This document shows, piece by piece, positions 9,970 through 20,621 of a DNA stretch of 64,000 nucleotides. How positions within the stretch are numbered: the first letter of the stretch is position 1; each line of letters opens with the position of its first letter. The DNA is from Oopsacas minuta. Lineage: Eukaryota > Porifera > Hexactinellida > Lyssacinosida > Leucopsacidae. The notes beneath the pieces are model-generated. The model saw only the letters and a list, made by a program, of their open reading frames with translations. It searched no databases and was not told where the DNA came from. The stretch spans positions 434,001 through 498,000 of the forward strand of contig JAKMXF010000255.1 in NCBI GenBank assembly GCA_024704765.1, in the 5' to 3' direction. Position numbers and translations under genes: made by a program.

Positions 9970-11430
9970 TCAAAGTTGGGCCTTAGGATTCCTGATGGTC
10001 AATCCAGAGTGTCTAGTAATCTTCTCTTTACTATTAGTCTTCTTTTTGCAATTACAGGGGACGTGTATAACAACAAAAACGGAAACAAACATTAATCGAT
10101 TTCCCATTCCACGAATAAAGAAGAGAAAGGGCGGAGTTACTTCTTCGATTAAACCTTGGTAGTCTGTTGCAAGAAGATTTTTCAATATTTTGCCAGTTTC
10201 GTTTGTTGTAAGGGGATTGTTTGTATCAATGTATGTACTATTCAGTGTTATGAAAGACAAGTAATCTTCGAATGCCTTATTTATCTGTGTGTCTATGAAA
10301 TAATGGACAATGATAGATACGACAATGATAGCAGAAATAATGAAATATATAGTAGCGAAGATTAAGAGTCGTTTCTCTATTGTTTGCAGTTCATAACCAT
10401 CTCCAAACTCTTTCATCTTTATAGCCTGCATTCGTGTTTTGTATAATATACAAATAACTAACGTCATTGTGAGTAGAGTGATGATAACATGTGGAGTATA
10501 TCCAATTACTGCATTTGCTATCGTGTTATCCAAGGTGGGCATATCAATCTCGTCAAAGAAGTAATATCTGATACCCAGTGCATAAGGTATCATTTCAAGA
10601 ATAACCGGGAGACCGAAACAAAGTGAATTTTCTACAATGAGTGTTATCAGTCGAGCTCTCTTTTCTGCAAATATATTCTTCATTGGGAAACATATCACAA
10701 GTAAGATATGCAAGAGTGCCATCAGGAACCACAAACGATTTGAAAGTCCAAGGTAATGTAGGAAACTACCTTGAATCTGGATATGTATTCCTGCATTTTG
10801 GTTTAGCTCATCGAGTGAAATGTATTTGGTGTGACAGTAGAATACAAAATTACCTGGAATATCTGAGATCCCAAATGAAATGGATAGCAGAAGATTAACA
10901 CAGATACAGAATAGGATGGGATAATGTTGAAACTTCCATGTACGTCTGAGTCTAATCCAACTGAATATAGCATATGTACTGACTACCACTCCAATTATAG
11001 CTGATACAGCTAGAACTGCCTGTTTTAAGTACAAGCACACATAACCACAATTACTCCATCTCCCACACGCAGGCTGACACTTATTAGAAACCTTTGAGTA
11101 CACGTATTGATCTGGACAATTGACAGTTATTGAAGATAAGTTTATACTATCAAGTAAATCTTCATTTATTGTTTTATTCAATTCAGGATTTATGTTTGGT
11201 ATTCCTTGCAGTATGCCAGGAATGAAAAAGAACACCCAAATAGCTATAATACTTAAAATACACAGAAGAGTTATAACAATGATCGAACTTTGTTTCAACA
11301 GTATCGGTTTGGTTTGCAGAGTAGGTATAGATGCTCTCTTAGACTGTAAAATTTCCGCGGGTGCTTCTACTACATTCGATATCGAACATTTCCTTGCATA
11401 TTGTGGCGGTTTTTCATTAGAATCCATCAT
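9970..11430 (-). CDS. 7TM receptor, Frizzled/Smoothened-like (copy B)
   Basis: A single exon of 486 residues, inverted relative to copy A. The start is a double ATG (MMDSNEKPP). It has the same layout as copy A: basic N-terminus, a first hydrophobic segment (about residues 52-73), the short Cys loop, then seven membrane segments and a basic tail (CNCKKKTNSKEK). From NPELNKT to STYIDTN it differs from copy A at only a handful of residues (for example M/V, F/L, I/T). The first ~80 and last ~80 residues are clearly diverged (TM0 region, third extracellular loop, tail). This is expected for an old tandem-inverted duplicate whose core is kept alike by gene conversion. Function is unknown, as for copy A. 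Confidence 0.7.
   Translation of the reverse strand: MMDSNEKPPQYARKCSISNVVEAPAEILQSKRASIPTLQTKPILLKQSSIIVITLLCILSIIAIWVFFFIPGILQGIPNINPELNKTINEDLLDSINLSSITVNCPDQYVYSKVSNKCQPACGRWSNCGYVCLYLKQAVLAVSAIIGVVVSTYAIFSWIRLRRTWKFQHYPILFCICVNLLLSISFGISDIPGNFVFYCHTKYISLDELNQNAGIHIQIQGSFLHYLGLSNRLWFLMALLHILLVICFPMKNIFAEKRARLITLIVENSLCFGLPVILEMIPYALGIRYYFFDEIDMPTLDNTIANAVIGYTPHVIITLLTMTLVICILYKTRMQAIKMKEFGDGYELQTIEKRLLIFATIYFIISAIIVVSIIVHYFIDTQINKAFEDYLSFITLNSTYIDTNNPLTTNETGKILKNLLATDYQGLIEEVTPPFLFFIRGMGNRLMFVSVFVVIHVPCNCKKKTNSKEKITRHSGLTIRNPKAQL
10218..11190. repeat. Right arm of 973-bp inverted repeat (inside receptor B)
   Basis: Reverse-complement partner of 7413-8385. The two arms are separated by about 1.83 kb. 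Confidence 0.85.
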
Positions 11431-12713
11431 TCAAAGATCACTTATACTTAACCAATTTATGCCATAACGAAATGCACGTACATTTATATATTTATATATT
11501 GTTCCTTATGTGCATTATAGTAAATTATAAAATTTGTGCCTGTATCATTCCAACCACATACTAATATGACCGGTCTGACTTCTAATGCACCAATTATGAT
11601 GAAAAGAAATTGAATATTGATCGAACTAAAACCATATGTGATTTTTAGCACTACAAAATTGTTATCACATATTAGTGCGAACACGTGGTGATCAGTCTCA
11701 ACTGGTCGAAATACTTGTAACTAATTATTTATATGGTATCATTAAATACTGCTATCACGGGAAGAGTTAAGTCCATTGATTAATAAACTGTTCACCTAAT
11801 TAATTAATTACGTAGGTTATTTGAATTTGTTGCATCCTTCAGAAGTAATAATATGTCTTTAGGATATCCAATTTGTAGACCCAGCTGGTCATTTTACGGG
11901 AGTAGTACAATTCCCCGATTTGTTGAAGCATTTTTATCGATCCACGAATTTGTATTAGCTACTATGGAAGTGAATAGTCCGTATAGATGTGTTTCTCTTT
12001 CATTACTTATTAATGCTTATAATTTCTATACATATTTGGTATTTCGTCTAGCCTATCACATTTTCGATGATGGATTCAAGATTGTATAAAGTAACGATAG
12101 GAGGCAAGTTACACAGTGGAACAACATCCAAGGTGTCACATGCCAATAGATAGGACTATAGGTAAAAGTAAACAAGCAAAACTAATGAGCTTATAATAAT
12201 AATAATAAACGAACAAATTAAAAGTAATTTTTTGTCATTCACACTTTTGAAAGTTGCAAATTATACAAAACAAGTTTACTGAAGAACTTCAAGCAAATTC
12301 TTACAGTATCCATACTTGCCAACTGTCCCGCTTTTTCGGACATGTGTTGAGGGCTAATGAATCTAATGTCCTGTCAAAACTTGCCAGAAGCCCTCATTAT
12401 ATGAGGTGCTTATAAATTTCAGAAATGTGATCGGAAAAATGATCTTGATTGTAATCGCGATCATTAATTAGTTTGGTGACCGACTAATGCCATACTGATA
12501 AGATTCCTTAGGTGTGACTAGTGCAGTGAGTACTAAAATCTGTACACAGAGTGACACGGTGATACCCACATCATTTCTGTTCCCCCGTCCCTCAACTTTT
12601 GTTGCTCCTCCCTCCCTACGCCACTGGGTACAACTATATCTGTTTTAAAATACGTAATATTTTAATGCCTCCTTAGCATTATTAGATACCATTAGGCATA
12701 AGGAAGGGGTAAG
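11431..12713. other. Intergenic region before tektin
   Basis: Noncoding, apart from short unsupported ORFs. It includes an (AAT)n tract near 12190-12208 and presumably the tektin promoter near its end. No clear element was recognised. Confidence 0.4.
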
Positions 12714-15700
12714 ATGGCAACTGTAAAATTCGCGCCAAACGACTGGAAATTCTCCAACCAAGTTATGACCATGAATGCAGAGAAACAACGTTCTGTGTCG
12801 AATGATGTAAGACAGGCAAGTCATGTATTGCGTAACGAAACAGATGCTAAAACCAAATGGGAGCAGCAGAGCACTGATAAAGCTCTCAAGTTACGAATGG
12901 GCGACGTCACAGCTTGGAGAGATAAAGTTGAGCTGACCTTGTCTCGTACAGACGCAGAAATAGGAGCACTGGGGGAGCTTAAAGAGAGAGCTCAGCTTGC
13001 TTATGAGGAGGATTTAGTACCCCTCAACATGGTAGGGCAGTGTCAAGAGTTAAGGGAGAGAAGAGTGTCTATTGATTTGGTTAGAGACTTCGTAGAAGCC
13101 GAGCTGAACAAAGAAAGAGAGGTACACTTATATTATACTATTTATCTCTATGATAATTTGACTTACCAACACATTTTACAAATTTCCCGGAATTTTGCAT
13201 TCCATCAGAAAATATCCAGAAATATTGTAAATACATTCTCTGGATTTTCAAAGTTTACCTGGATAAGACGTGACATCTCTGTAAAATCCATTGAACACGA
13301 ATTATATGCAATATACAATAGGTAATAGAAGCAATACGAGTGAGATTATTTGAGAAAGTTGGTGAGGCACTGAACCAAGAAAGTTCTCTGCAAGATTCTC
13401 GTAATCAACTACAGATGGATTTAATGGACAAGTGTCAAGCTCTGGAGATTGACAGTGACACTCTACAGCTGAAAGAGAAAACAGATACTCTAACACTGAA
13501 GGAGCACTACACTCTACAGAGAGAGGGTGTTACAGTGGACAGCTGGAATTCTTATAGTTCTTATAATACACTCAAAGCTGAAGAGGAAATGAAATCAAGT
13601 GCAGCTCTTAGAGATTCTATTCGTCATACGATTAAACAGACTACACTTGATATGGACACTCAATTACAGGTACTGTTTATAGTGTAGGGCCAATCCAAAA
13701 TCTTTATCATACAAATTCAGTAGAACTCAGTTAGTAGGTACTTTCTCCAAAATGGTTTTTCTATTCTTGTACTAGTTGTATAAGAAAATATCTGGATAAT
13801 TCCTACCGTATTTCCTTAAATAGTAGTCCCCCTTGAATAATCGCCCGGCTACTATTCAAGGAAATACGGTCAGTTAGTACATATACATATTATTTTTTGT
13901 TTCGGGGGTACATCTTATCCGAGTTCTACTTTATGATAAATTCGTTGTGAAAATCGCTTATGGTATAAGCTCTAAGATTTCGGATACATATTTACTCATA
14001 ACCTATGATAACTTTATTAAGTTTATTATGCACTAATTATTTTACATTACTCGACAGTTCACGAGTTACTCATAGTTCAGTGATTCATAATTCAATATAA
14101 CTCTTTTAATACGATATAATTAAAAGAAGCCTCTACGTATATACCTAGTATTAGAATTCATCTTTTCTATTCAATCATGTGGAATAAGTATTACCGAATT
14201 TAATTTTCAGCGCCTATTTAATACAATATTCATAACAGAAGTCTATATCTTCGATTTTAATTTTGAAATGCGTTTCTTTTCAGACCAATTTAAAAGGAAA
14301 CTATCAGTTATCTACCGTCACTGGTTCTCTGAGGAAGTGAGATGGATATGGGCTCTGATATGGCCTAACTTTGTCACAAATCAATGTTTCACTTTTATAC
14401 TAACATCAGGGCCTATAATATTTGCTGGTAAAATCCTAGACTCCACTACCATGCTAGCCGGTGTAACTTTTTGCGTAACATTCTTCCTAATAGTAGCATT
14501 CATGCCATTGTATGGAGTAGCTTCTTCCCTGGATACGCTAGCTACACAGGCATTCGGGGCTAAGGATTACAAAATGCTTGGAATATACTTACAAAGAGGA
14601 ATGTTGATATTATTCATCCTGTGTATGCCTATTTCTGCTATTCTCCTGCAATTAGAAGAGTTATTGCTACTGATAGGAGAAGATACAGAGATAGCTAGTA
14701 TTAGTGCTAAAATGATGTTATACTCTCTGTTGCTATTACCATTACTTACAATGGTGATATTCGTTAAAGTAGCTGAAGCACAGAGTATTGTCATTCCTAC
14801 TGCTTTACTGTTATTAATGGGAGCTATTATTGATGTACTAGCTACTATTATTATACTATACTTAATGACTAAGTCTGTAATTGGTTTAGCAGTAGGAGGA
14901 TTCGTGTCTATGCTATTAACATTTGGGCTGTTTCTGGTCTACATGTATATGTCTGGAATTATGAAGAAGATTTGGGGCGGATTCAGTTGGCGTGCGTTCT
15001 GCGGTTGGCCGGAGATATTACTGTTAGGATTGCCTATTTCAATTGGTCTCGTTACAGACGCGGTTATTGTTGAATTAGGGAGTTTCCTGGTTGGATTAGG
15101 TGATGACAAACCTGCCATACAAATATCTATTTATGCAATTCTAATTTGTCTTAGTGATTTCCTTGAATTGTGTTCGTATGCAGTATTTATAGGTGTGTCT
15201 GTTCGTGTTGGAAACCTAGTTGGTGCGGGGGAAATTGCCCGCTCGAAGCGAGCAGCTGTGACAGGTGTCATAATCAGTCTTGTGATGACAGGTACAATAT
15301 TACTACTCATGTGTATACCAAAGAATTATATTGGTTATTTATTCGTATCAGATAAAGAGGTGGTTGAAGGAATCTCTGAGTTAGTTGTCTATTTAATACC
15401 TACGTCATTGCTGATGGCTCTCGTATATGCTTTAAACGGTGTATTGAGTGGGTATGGAAAGCAATGGGTTATTATTATACAAGTTATAGTTGCGCTGTTG
15501 GTAGGGTTACCAATATCCTTGGTTCTAACTGGATATGGTTGGGGAGCTCGTGGATATTGGATTGGAGTAATAGCAGGGTATATAGTCAAATTCCTGGTTG
15601 CCTTACTGATCAATTTCTACTACTTATTCTGTGCTAAAATTATGAGAATATCTTCAGAACAGACTCAAAATGATGAAGAGAGAGTTCCTCTTGTAGCAGG

Positions 15701-18700
15701 GGTTGAAACTACAGTAGAGAATTTAACTATGTTTAATCAAGTGAAGGAAAAATTGACTGTAAAGTTTAGTATGTCATGGTCTTATAGTTATATCGGAAAG
15801 AAATCTCGCATACTATGTAAATGGTTGATACCTATCTTCTATGTATTGTTTTGTTTGAGTTTTTTCGTCTCACTAATAACCTGTAAGTACTCTGACATGG
15901 AGCATATTATTCACGTACACACACACTTGAAATATAGTGTAAGAGTTTGTTGTATGAGATTTGTATTTAATAATTCTAATTCAAGCAATACTTCTGGATT
16001 TTAATTACATTAGAATATTTGCTTTTACATTATTGTTCACGATTATAAATGCTCTTATTAAAAGAAAATGTTTCTAGAATTACAATTAAGAACTGCTGGC
16101 TTGAACTAATCCAAGGATTGAGCAGTCTCGGGAGGATTTACAATCTAGGAATGAATTGATTCTATAAGGAATTCAGTTGTTTTTATCAATACCAAAAAAA
16201 TGGTATATTTTCGGACACGAAATGTCTAAGTGATGAAATAATTTATTTTTATACATAAAATTAAAATATTAGCAGTATGTAGCAGAAGTATAAATATGTT
16301 AGTACAGGATGTTCCCCTAAGTAGTCCATCAGTGGCAATTAGAGAGATTTACTTTAGTAATTTGACGTCAATTCAGAAACATTTTCTACAATGTATTATC
16401 GTTGGTCCTGATTCATCATACTCTTCTTTTGATGTCCACATTTTGCTGAAAGTAGAAAGAGAAGCTAGATTTGCTCCTCCTATCCAAGGAAGGAACTTCC
16501 TCCCTGTTGGAGCTATCACCTTGTTAGCTAGAGTAGAGAGGAGAGAGATCTCCTTCTCTAATCTCTCCCTCATACCAGGGAACAAACTGTTTCCTCCTGA
16601 CAACACAATGTTACCATACATATGTTTACGTATGTCAATGTCACACTTGTTGATAGATGAGCAGATGCTCTCGTGGATACCTAGACTAGTTGGTTGACAG
16701 GTGTCAAGAGGATCACTGTTGGACAGGAGGAGTGAGGGTTGGAAGAGAATCTCAGGACACCTGAACAACTCATTACCTAGACTAATGACCTTGCCATCAG
16801 GTAACTGGTAGCTACTTGTTAGTGTATCTGATGATTGATAGTTGAGTGAGACATAAGATAATTTCTCTTTGATGTGACGTACATTGTCTCTCTCTGTCTG
16901 TCCTTGGCATTGGAAGGAGTGTGGATTGTGTTGAGAGAGACACTTTGTAAGATAATCTGTCAGTTTACTTCCAGTTACATTTAGTCTATTTATAGCATGT
17001 GGGAGAGAGTTACCATGTATGATAGGAACTACGTTTGAAGCAGTGTGACCAGTTTCTAGTACAATCCCTGTAGTACGACCTGTTCCATAAAGAGAGAGTA
17101 TAGCACTGTTAGCTATGTATAAAGCTGGAGTGTTGAATGTTTCAAACATTATTTGTCTCATCTTCTCACGGTTAGCTTTAGGGTTTAGAGGCTGTTCAGT
17201 AAGTAAGATAGGATGTTCTTCTGGTGCTATCAGTAGTTGGTTATAGAATACATGATGCCATACACACTCCATATCGTCCCAATTTGTTATAATACCACCC
17301 TCAATAGGATGCTTTATTCTCAGAGTTGTATCACATTCCTTAAAAGTATCTACATAATGTGTCTTGTAGTCTCCGATCCACCAGCCTGGTCCTTGTAGTA
17401 CAGGTCTGCCCACAATAGTCTGAATCGTACAATAAGGTATTGATTCTTTGTTAAATCCTGCTTTTACACTACCTCCACCATTGTCTAGTATTATTATATT
17501 GGGAGGATCTTCACACAACATATTTCTATACGTATATTAAAGATTCTATATTTAAATATATCTCATATGAACATAGGTATTTCAGATTTGGTTGATTTAT
17601 ACGTACCGTATTTCCCTGAATAAGCGCCCAGGTGCTTCTTCTTTTCGTGGGCATTTTTCGTCCAAATATTTCGTCAATTTCGAAAATACAAAAGATTTGG
17701 GAAACCTATCCTAACTTGTAGCATAGTCAATCTGTTGGTAAATTTCCATAAATAGTCTCCTAGAGGTTTTGGAGCTATTTTCTGCCTCCGCGCTTATTCA
17801 GGAAAATACAGTATACGGTATACATCATATTCAGTGACGTAGCTAGAGCACAGGGGATAGGTATCCCTCCCCTCACCTTACTGGATCTTATTTGTGTTTA
17901 TCTAAGTTAATTTGTGCTAGAAACCTAGAACCTTATTCTTTTGATAAGAGCAATTGTAAACCTGTACAGTTTATTTATCCGAAAATCCAGTCGAATGGGC
18001 ATAGAACTTGATTTCATTTTTCTACCCAAATACCTGATTAAAAGTTGAAACCATATGTCTAGAGTATAGATGATCTGTAAATACAATTCTATGAGACTTA
18101 TTAGGTATTGAAAACATTAAGACTCTGACTAGTAATTAATTGTCCACAACAAATTATAATTTTATGATTATTTATCAATGTTGAATCCGCTTGAACCGAA
18201 TACTGATAATATCAGGGTAAATCAACCGAATATCAAATACTGATATTCGGTTGCAACCTTAGATGATATGCACTTATGAAGTCAAAAATTATTCAGAACA
18301 TCTGTCTATTCATTATCGTTGGTCCTGTTTCATCATACTCTTCTTTTGATGTCCACATTTGGTTGAAAGTAGAAAGAGAAACTAGATTTGCTCCTCCTAT
18401 CCAAGGAAGGAACTTCCTCCCTGTTGGAGCTATCACCTTGTTAGCTAGAGTAGAGAGGAGAGAGATCTCCTTCTCTAATCTCTCCCTCATACCAGGGAAC
18501 AAACTGTTTCCTCCTGACAACACAATGTTACCATACATATGTTTACGTATGTCAATGTCACACTTGTTGATAGATGAGCAGATGCTCTCGTGGATACCTA
18601 GACTAGTTGGTTGACAGGTGTCAAGAGGATCACTGTTGGACAGGAGGAGTGAGGGTTGGAAGAGAATCTCAGGACACCTGAACAACTCATTACCTAGACT

Positions 18701-20273
18701 AATGACCTTGCCATCAGGTAACTGGTAGCTACTTGTTAGTGTATCTGATGATTGATAGTTGAGTGAGACATAAGATAATTTCTCTTTGATGTGACGTACA
18801 TTGTCTCTCTCTGTCTGTCCTTGGCATTGGAAGGAGTGTGGATTGTGTTGAGAGAGACACTTTGTAAGATAATCTGTCAGTTTACTTCCAGTTACATTTA
18901 GTCTATTTATAGCATGTGGGAGAGAGTTACCATGTATGATAGGAACTACGTTTGAAGCAGTGTGACCAGTTTCTAGTACAATCCCTGTAGTACGACCTGT
19001 TCCATAAAGAGAGAGTATAGCACTGTTAGCTATGTATAAAGCTGGAGTGTTGAATGTTTCAAACATTATTTGTGTCATCCGCTCACGATTAGCTCTAGAG
19101 TTTAGAGGCTGTTCAGTAAGTAAGATAGGATGTTCTTCTGGTGCTATCAGTAGTTGGTTATAGAATACATGATGCCATACACACTCCATATCATCCCAGT
19201 TTGTTATAATACCACCCTCAATAGGCTAATTAATATTTATTCGCTTTTGTTTCTGAAGTGCTTCATACCCAATATATGTAATTTTCTCTAAAAACGAGCA
19301 CCTGAATGGTCTCCCTACCACAGTTTGAAGTGTTACATACGGTTGTCGATCCTTACCGAGTCCTGCTTTCATTGTATCTCCTCCGTTGTCGATAATAATT
19401 GCGCTTATATCAGTACACTCCATATATTCTAATTCCTTCTCTACTAGTGCAAATGTTTAAACATTGCTTGCTTATTAGCAAAATTTGCAGATGAATAACG
19501 GCTTACCTTAATCCTACTAAAGACATTTTCTTGTGACGGAATATCTAATTTGTATGCAGTGGGACCTTGTAAATACGAACAACAACGCACGGTCAAGTTT
19601 TATTTGTCTTGTCCGGAAATTCGTATTCACCGTGTTAATATTAACGAGGTTGCATTGTATTACACGAATATGTAAATTTTATTTTGGCTTACACAAAACT
19701 TCCAATCAGTTCCTATTATATTATACATTCATATCATATTTCAATTAATTCTATTCTTATTTTCAGGCTACCAATTACGCATTTCGACGTAGAATCCATG
19801 AAACTGAGCAAAGCGTGAAAGAACTTGAATGGCAGAAGAACAAAACCGAGAAAGAAATATCAGATATCAAATCTGAAATTGAGAATTTAGGATCAGCATG
19901 TAATCAGAAGAATATTCCTCTCATGATTGTACAAACTCGTCTGGACACTCGTCGTAATCGTCCTAACGTAGAGTTATGCAAGGATGGAGGGGAGTATCAG
20001 TTAGCTAGTGAAGGCAAAGAGATAGTCGGCAGTATACAAGCTCTGAATGAGAAACTGGCTATAGCTAACAAAGCACAAGAGGAGCTATATCGTACTCTAG
20101 CTCGTGTGGAGGAAGACCTATCTATCAAGAATTATTCTCTACAGATAGACAGACACTGTTTGTCTTTACGAACCGAGAAAAAAGTGAAAGGAGAGGAGGG
20201 TACAGATCCCGATGAGGTTAAACAGGAGGCAGAAGAGGGTAAGGAAGAGAATCGCAACCAGTCCGCTACCTGA
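12714..20273 (+). CDS. Tektin (ciliary/flagellar microtubule filament protein)
   Basis: Three exons: 12714..13121, 13322..13669 and 19767..20273, all junctions in phase 0, giving 419 residues plus the stop, the normal tektin length. Junctions are GAG|gtacac / acaatag|GTAATA and TTACAG|gtactg / ttttcag|GCTACC. Exon 1 encodes the [11 protein letters not shown] start and the first coiled-coil. The joint NKERE|VIEAIR is a typical tektin segment. Exon 3 carries [14 protein letters not shown] and the family signature RPNVELCKD (canonical RPNVELCRD), then an acidic Glu-rich tail. Tektins form coiled-coil filaments inside doublet microtubules of cilia and flagella. Which paralogue (1-5) it is was not resolved. 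The second intron, about 6.1 kb, contains a MATE gene and two actin-like genes. Confidence 0.93.
13806..13875. repeat. MITE, 'ccgtatttcc...' family (copy 1)
   Basis: A foldback: TACCGTATTTCCTTAAATAGTAG at the left is answered by CTACTATTCAAGGAAATACGG at the right. The same terminal word recurs at 17605-17815, near 30368 and at 51519-51609. Confidence 0.65.
14268..16004 (+). CDS. MATE-family multidrug/toxin extrusion transporter (SLC47-like)
   Basis: A single exon of 578 residues lying inside the second tektin intron on the same strand. The MATE fold is clear: WALIWPNF start, [19 protein letters not shown] (family CDTL..Q.YGS), [13 protein letters not shown], then the second half with [22 protein letters not shown] and [12 protein letters not shown]. 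About twelve helices are followed by an extra hydrophobic segment after residue 525. Acidic residues in the E-L-G-S-F segment correspond to the cation/proton-exchange site in animal MATEs. The role inferred is proton-coupled export of organic cations across plasma membrane. An acceptor-like tttcttttcag sits just inside the reading frame (14273-14282), so a spliced start from an upstream exon is possible. The last ~50 residues are not typical and could be an intron read-through. Confidence 0.88.
   Translation: MRFFSDQFKRKLSVIYRHWFSEEVRWIWALIWPNFVTNQCFTFILTSGPIIFAGKILDSTTMLAGVTFCVTFFLIVAFMPLYGVASSLDTLATQAFGAKDYKMLGIYLQRGMLILFILCMPISAILLQLEELLLLIGEDTEIASISAKMMLYSLLLLPLLTMVIFVKVAEAQSIVIPTALLLLMGAIIDVLATIIILYLMTKSVIGLAVGGFVSMLLTFGLFLVYMYMSGIMKKIWGGFSWRAFCGWPEILLLGLPISIGLVTDAVIVELGSFLVGLGDDKPAIQISIYAILICLSDFLELCSYAVFIGVSVRVGNLVGAGEIARSKRAAVTGVIISLVMTGTILLLMCIPKNYIGYLFVSDKEVVEGISELVVYLIPTSLLMALVYALNGVLSGYGKQWVIIIQVIVALLVGLPISLVLTGYGWGARGYWIGVIAGYIVKFLVALLINFYYLFCAKIMRISSEQTQNDEERVPLVAGVETTVENLTMFNQVKEKLTVKFSMSWSYSYIGKKSRILCKWLIPIFYVLFCLSFFVSLITCKYSDMEHIIHVHTHLKYSVRVCCMRFVFNNSNSSNTSGF
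16373..17521 (-). CDS. Divergent actin-like protein (copy 1)
   Basis: A single exon of 382 residues inside the second tektin intron, antisense to tektin. It aligns with conventional actin over its whole length: [13 protein letters not shown] (phosphate loop 1), [72 protein letters not shown], and an [13 protein letters not shown] end. Actin's usual catalytic residues are changed: Gln137 is Ser ([10 protein letters not shown]), Asp154 is Glu (VLETG), Asp157 is His and His161 is Asn (GHTASNVVP). The protein is probably unable to hydrolyse ATP normally, though it may still bind nucleotide or actin. It is not a recognised ARP class. Whether it is expressed in testis with its tektin host is untested inference. 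Confidence 0.85.
   Translation of the reverse strand: MLCEDPPNIIILDNGGGSVKAGFNKESIPYCTIQTIVGRPVLQGPGWWIGDYKTHYVDTFKECDTTLRIKHPIEGGIITNWDDMECVWHHVFYNQLLIAPEEHPILLTEQPLNPKANREKMRQIMFETFNTPALYIANSAILSLYGTGRTTGIVLETGHTASNVVPIIHGNSLPHAINRLNVTGSKLTDYLTKCLSQHNPHSFQCQGQTERDNVRHIKEKLSYVSLNYQSSDTLTSSYQLPDGKVISLGNELFRCPEILFQPSLLLSNSDPLDTCQPTSLGIHESICSSINKCDIDIRKHMYGNIVLSGGNSLFPGMRERLEKEISLLSTLANKVIAPTGRKFLPWIGGANLASLSTFSKMWTSKEEYDESGPTIIHCRKCF
17605..17815. repeat. MITE, 'ccgtatttccctgaataag' family (copy 2)
   Basis: The left end TACCGTATTTCCCTGAATAA is answered by the right end TTATTCAGGAAAATACAGTA. It lies between the two actin-like genes. Confidence 0.65.
18190..18262. repeat. Fragment of the 'ggttgcaaccga' MITE
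   Basis: Degenerate AACCGAATACTGATA / TGATATTCGGTTGCAACCTT words like those at 1768-1919. It appears truncated on the left. Confidence 0.5.
18293..19423 (-). pseudogene. Divergent actin-like gene (copy 2) with in-frame stop
   Basis: This is a tandem duplicate of copy 1, about 1.9 kb away. From [15 protein letters not shown] to near the C-terminus it is almost identical at DNA level (about 18310-19225). Upstream of that point it is strongly diverged, yet still actin: [15 protein letters not shown], then VVGRP. The frame 19423 to 18293 is continuous except for one TAG at about 19228-19230 (ININ*PIEGG). It falls at the position of actin Tyr69, so a single change from a Tyr codon could explain it. 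It has the same loss of Gln137/Asp154/His161 as copy 1. Either it is a pseudogene, or translation starts at the internal Met (MECVW, 19189), which would omit the first nucleotide-binding loop. The C-terminus (MNRQMF) lacks the RKCF of copy 1. Confidence 0.75.
19555..19666. repeat. Possible TA-target MITE in the tektin intron
   Basis: CAGTGGGACCTTGTAAATACG at the left resembles the reverse complement of the right end, CGTGTTAATATTAACGAGGTTGCATTG. The repeats are imperfect but of the pogo/Tigger type. Confidence 0.35.
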
Positions 20274-20621
20274 TCACTTATTTATTAATAGTGCATTACT
20301 ATAGCTCATAATACATATCTTGCAAGTAAGTATTTATTGAACTAAATTACATTCATGACTAATAGCATATCACTTTTATGTAACTCTTATATTCACATAT
20401 AACATCTGTCACAATATTCGTAGTGGTCTTTCCAGAGGTGTCTGAATGTCAAATTCCGAACCTCATTAATACGAATATCTGGATTACACCAATTCAGGTC
20501 CCTACAATGGTTATTCATTTGATAATACTCCGGATAGAGCGAACAATTTCCCGCCAGTTGGTGTGCATGTTTACAAGGTTCTACTGTAATTACGAACAAG
20601 TACTTATGTAGTAGAGCCTCA
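20274..20621. promoter_or_regulatory. Tektin 3' / SHMT 5' spacer
   Basis: 348 bp between the tektin stop and the SHMT start, on the same strand. It must contain the tektin 3' end and the SHMT promoter or 5' leader. No specific motif was recognised. Confidence 0.4.

Noticed and set aside
10156-11467. Plus-strand ORFs over receptor B
   Set aside because: They are antisense shadows of the receptor; the same peptides appear opposite receptor A because the DNA is duplicated.
11853-12089. 78-residue plus-strand ORF
   Set aside because: It has an ATG, but composition and lack of any recognisable motif make it indistinguishable from chance.
16296-16697. Plus-strand ORF over actin-like copy 1 (and 18276-18614 over copy 2)
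   Set aside because: Antisense shadows of the actin-like coding sequence.
16373-17521. Identity as ARP6 or another named ARP
   Set aside because: The whole sequence aligns best to conventional actin, including the RKCF end, rather than to a known ARP's insertions.
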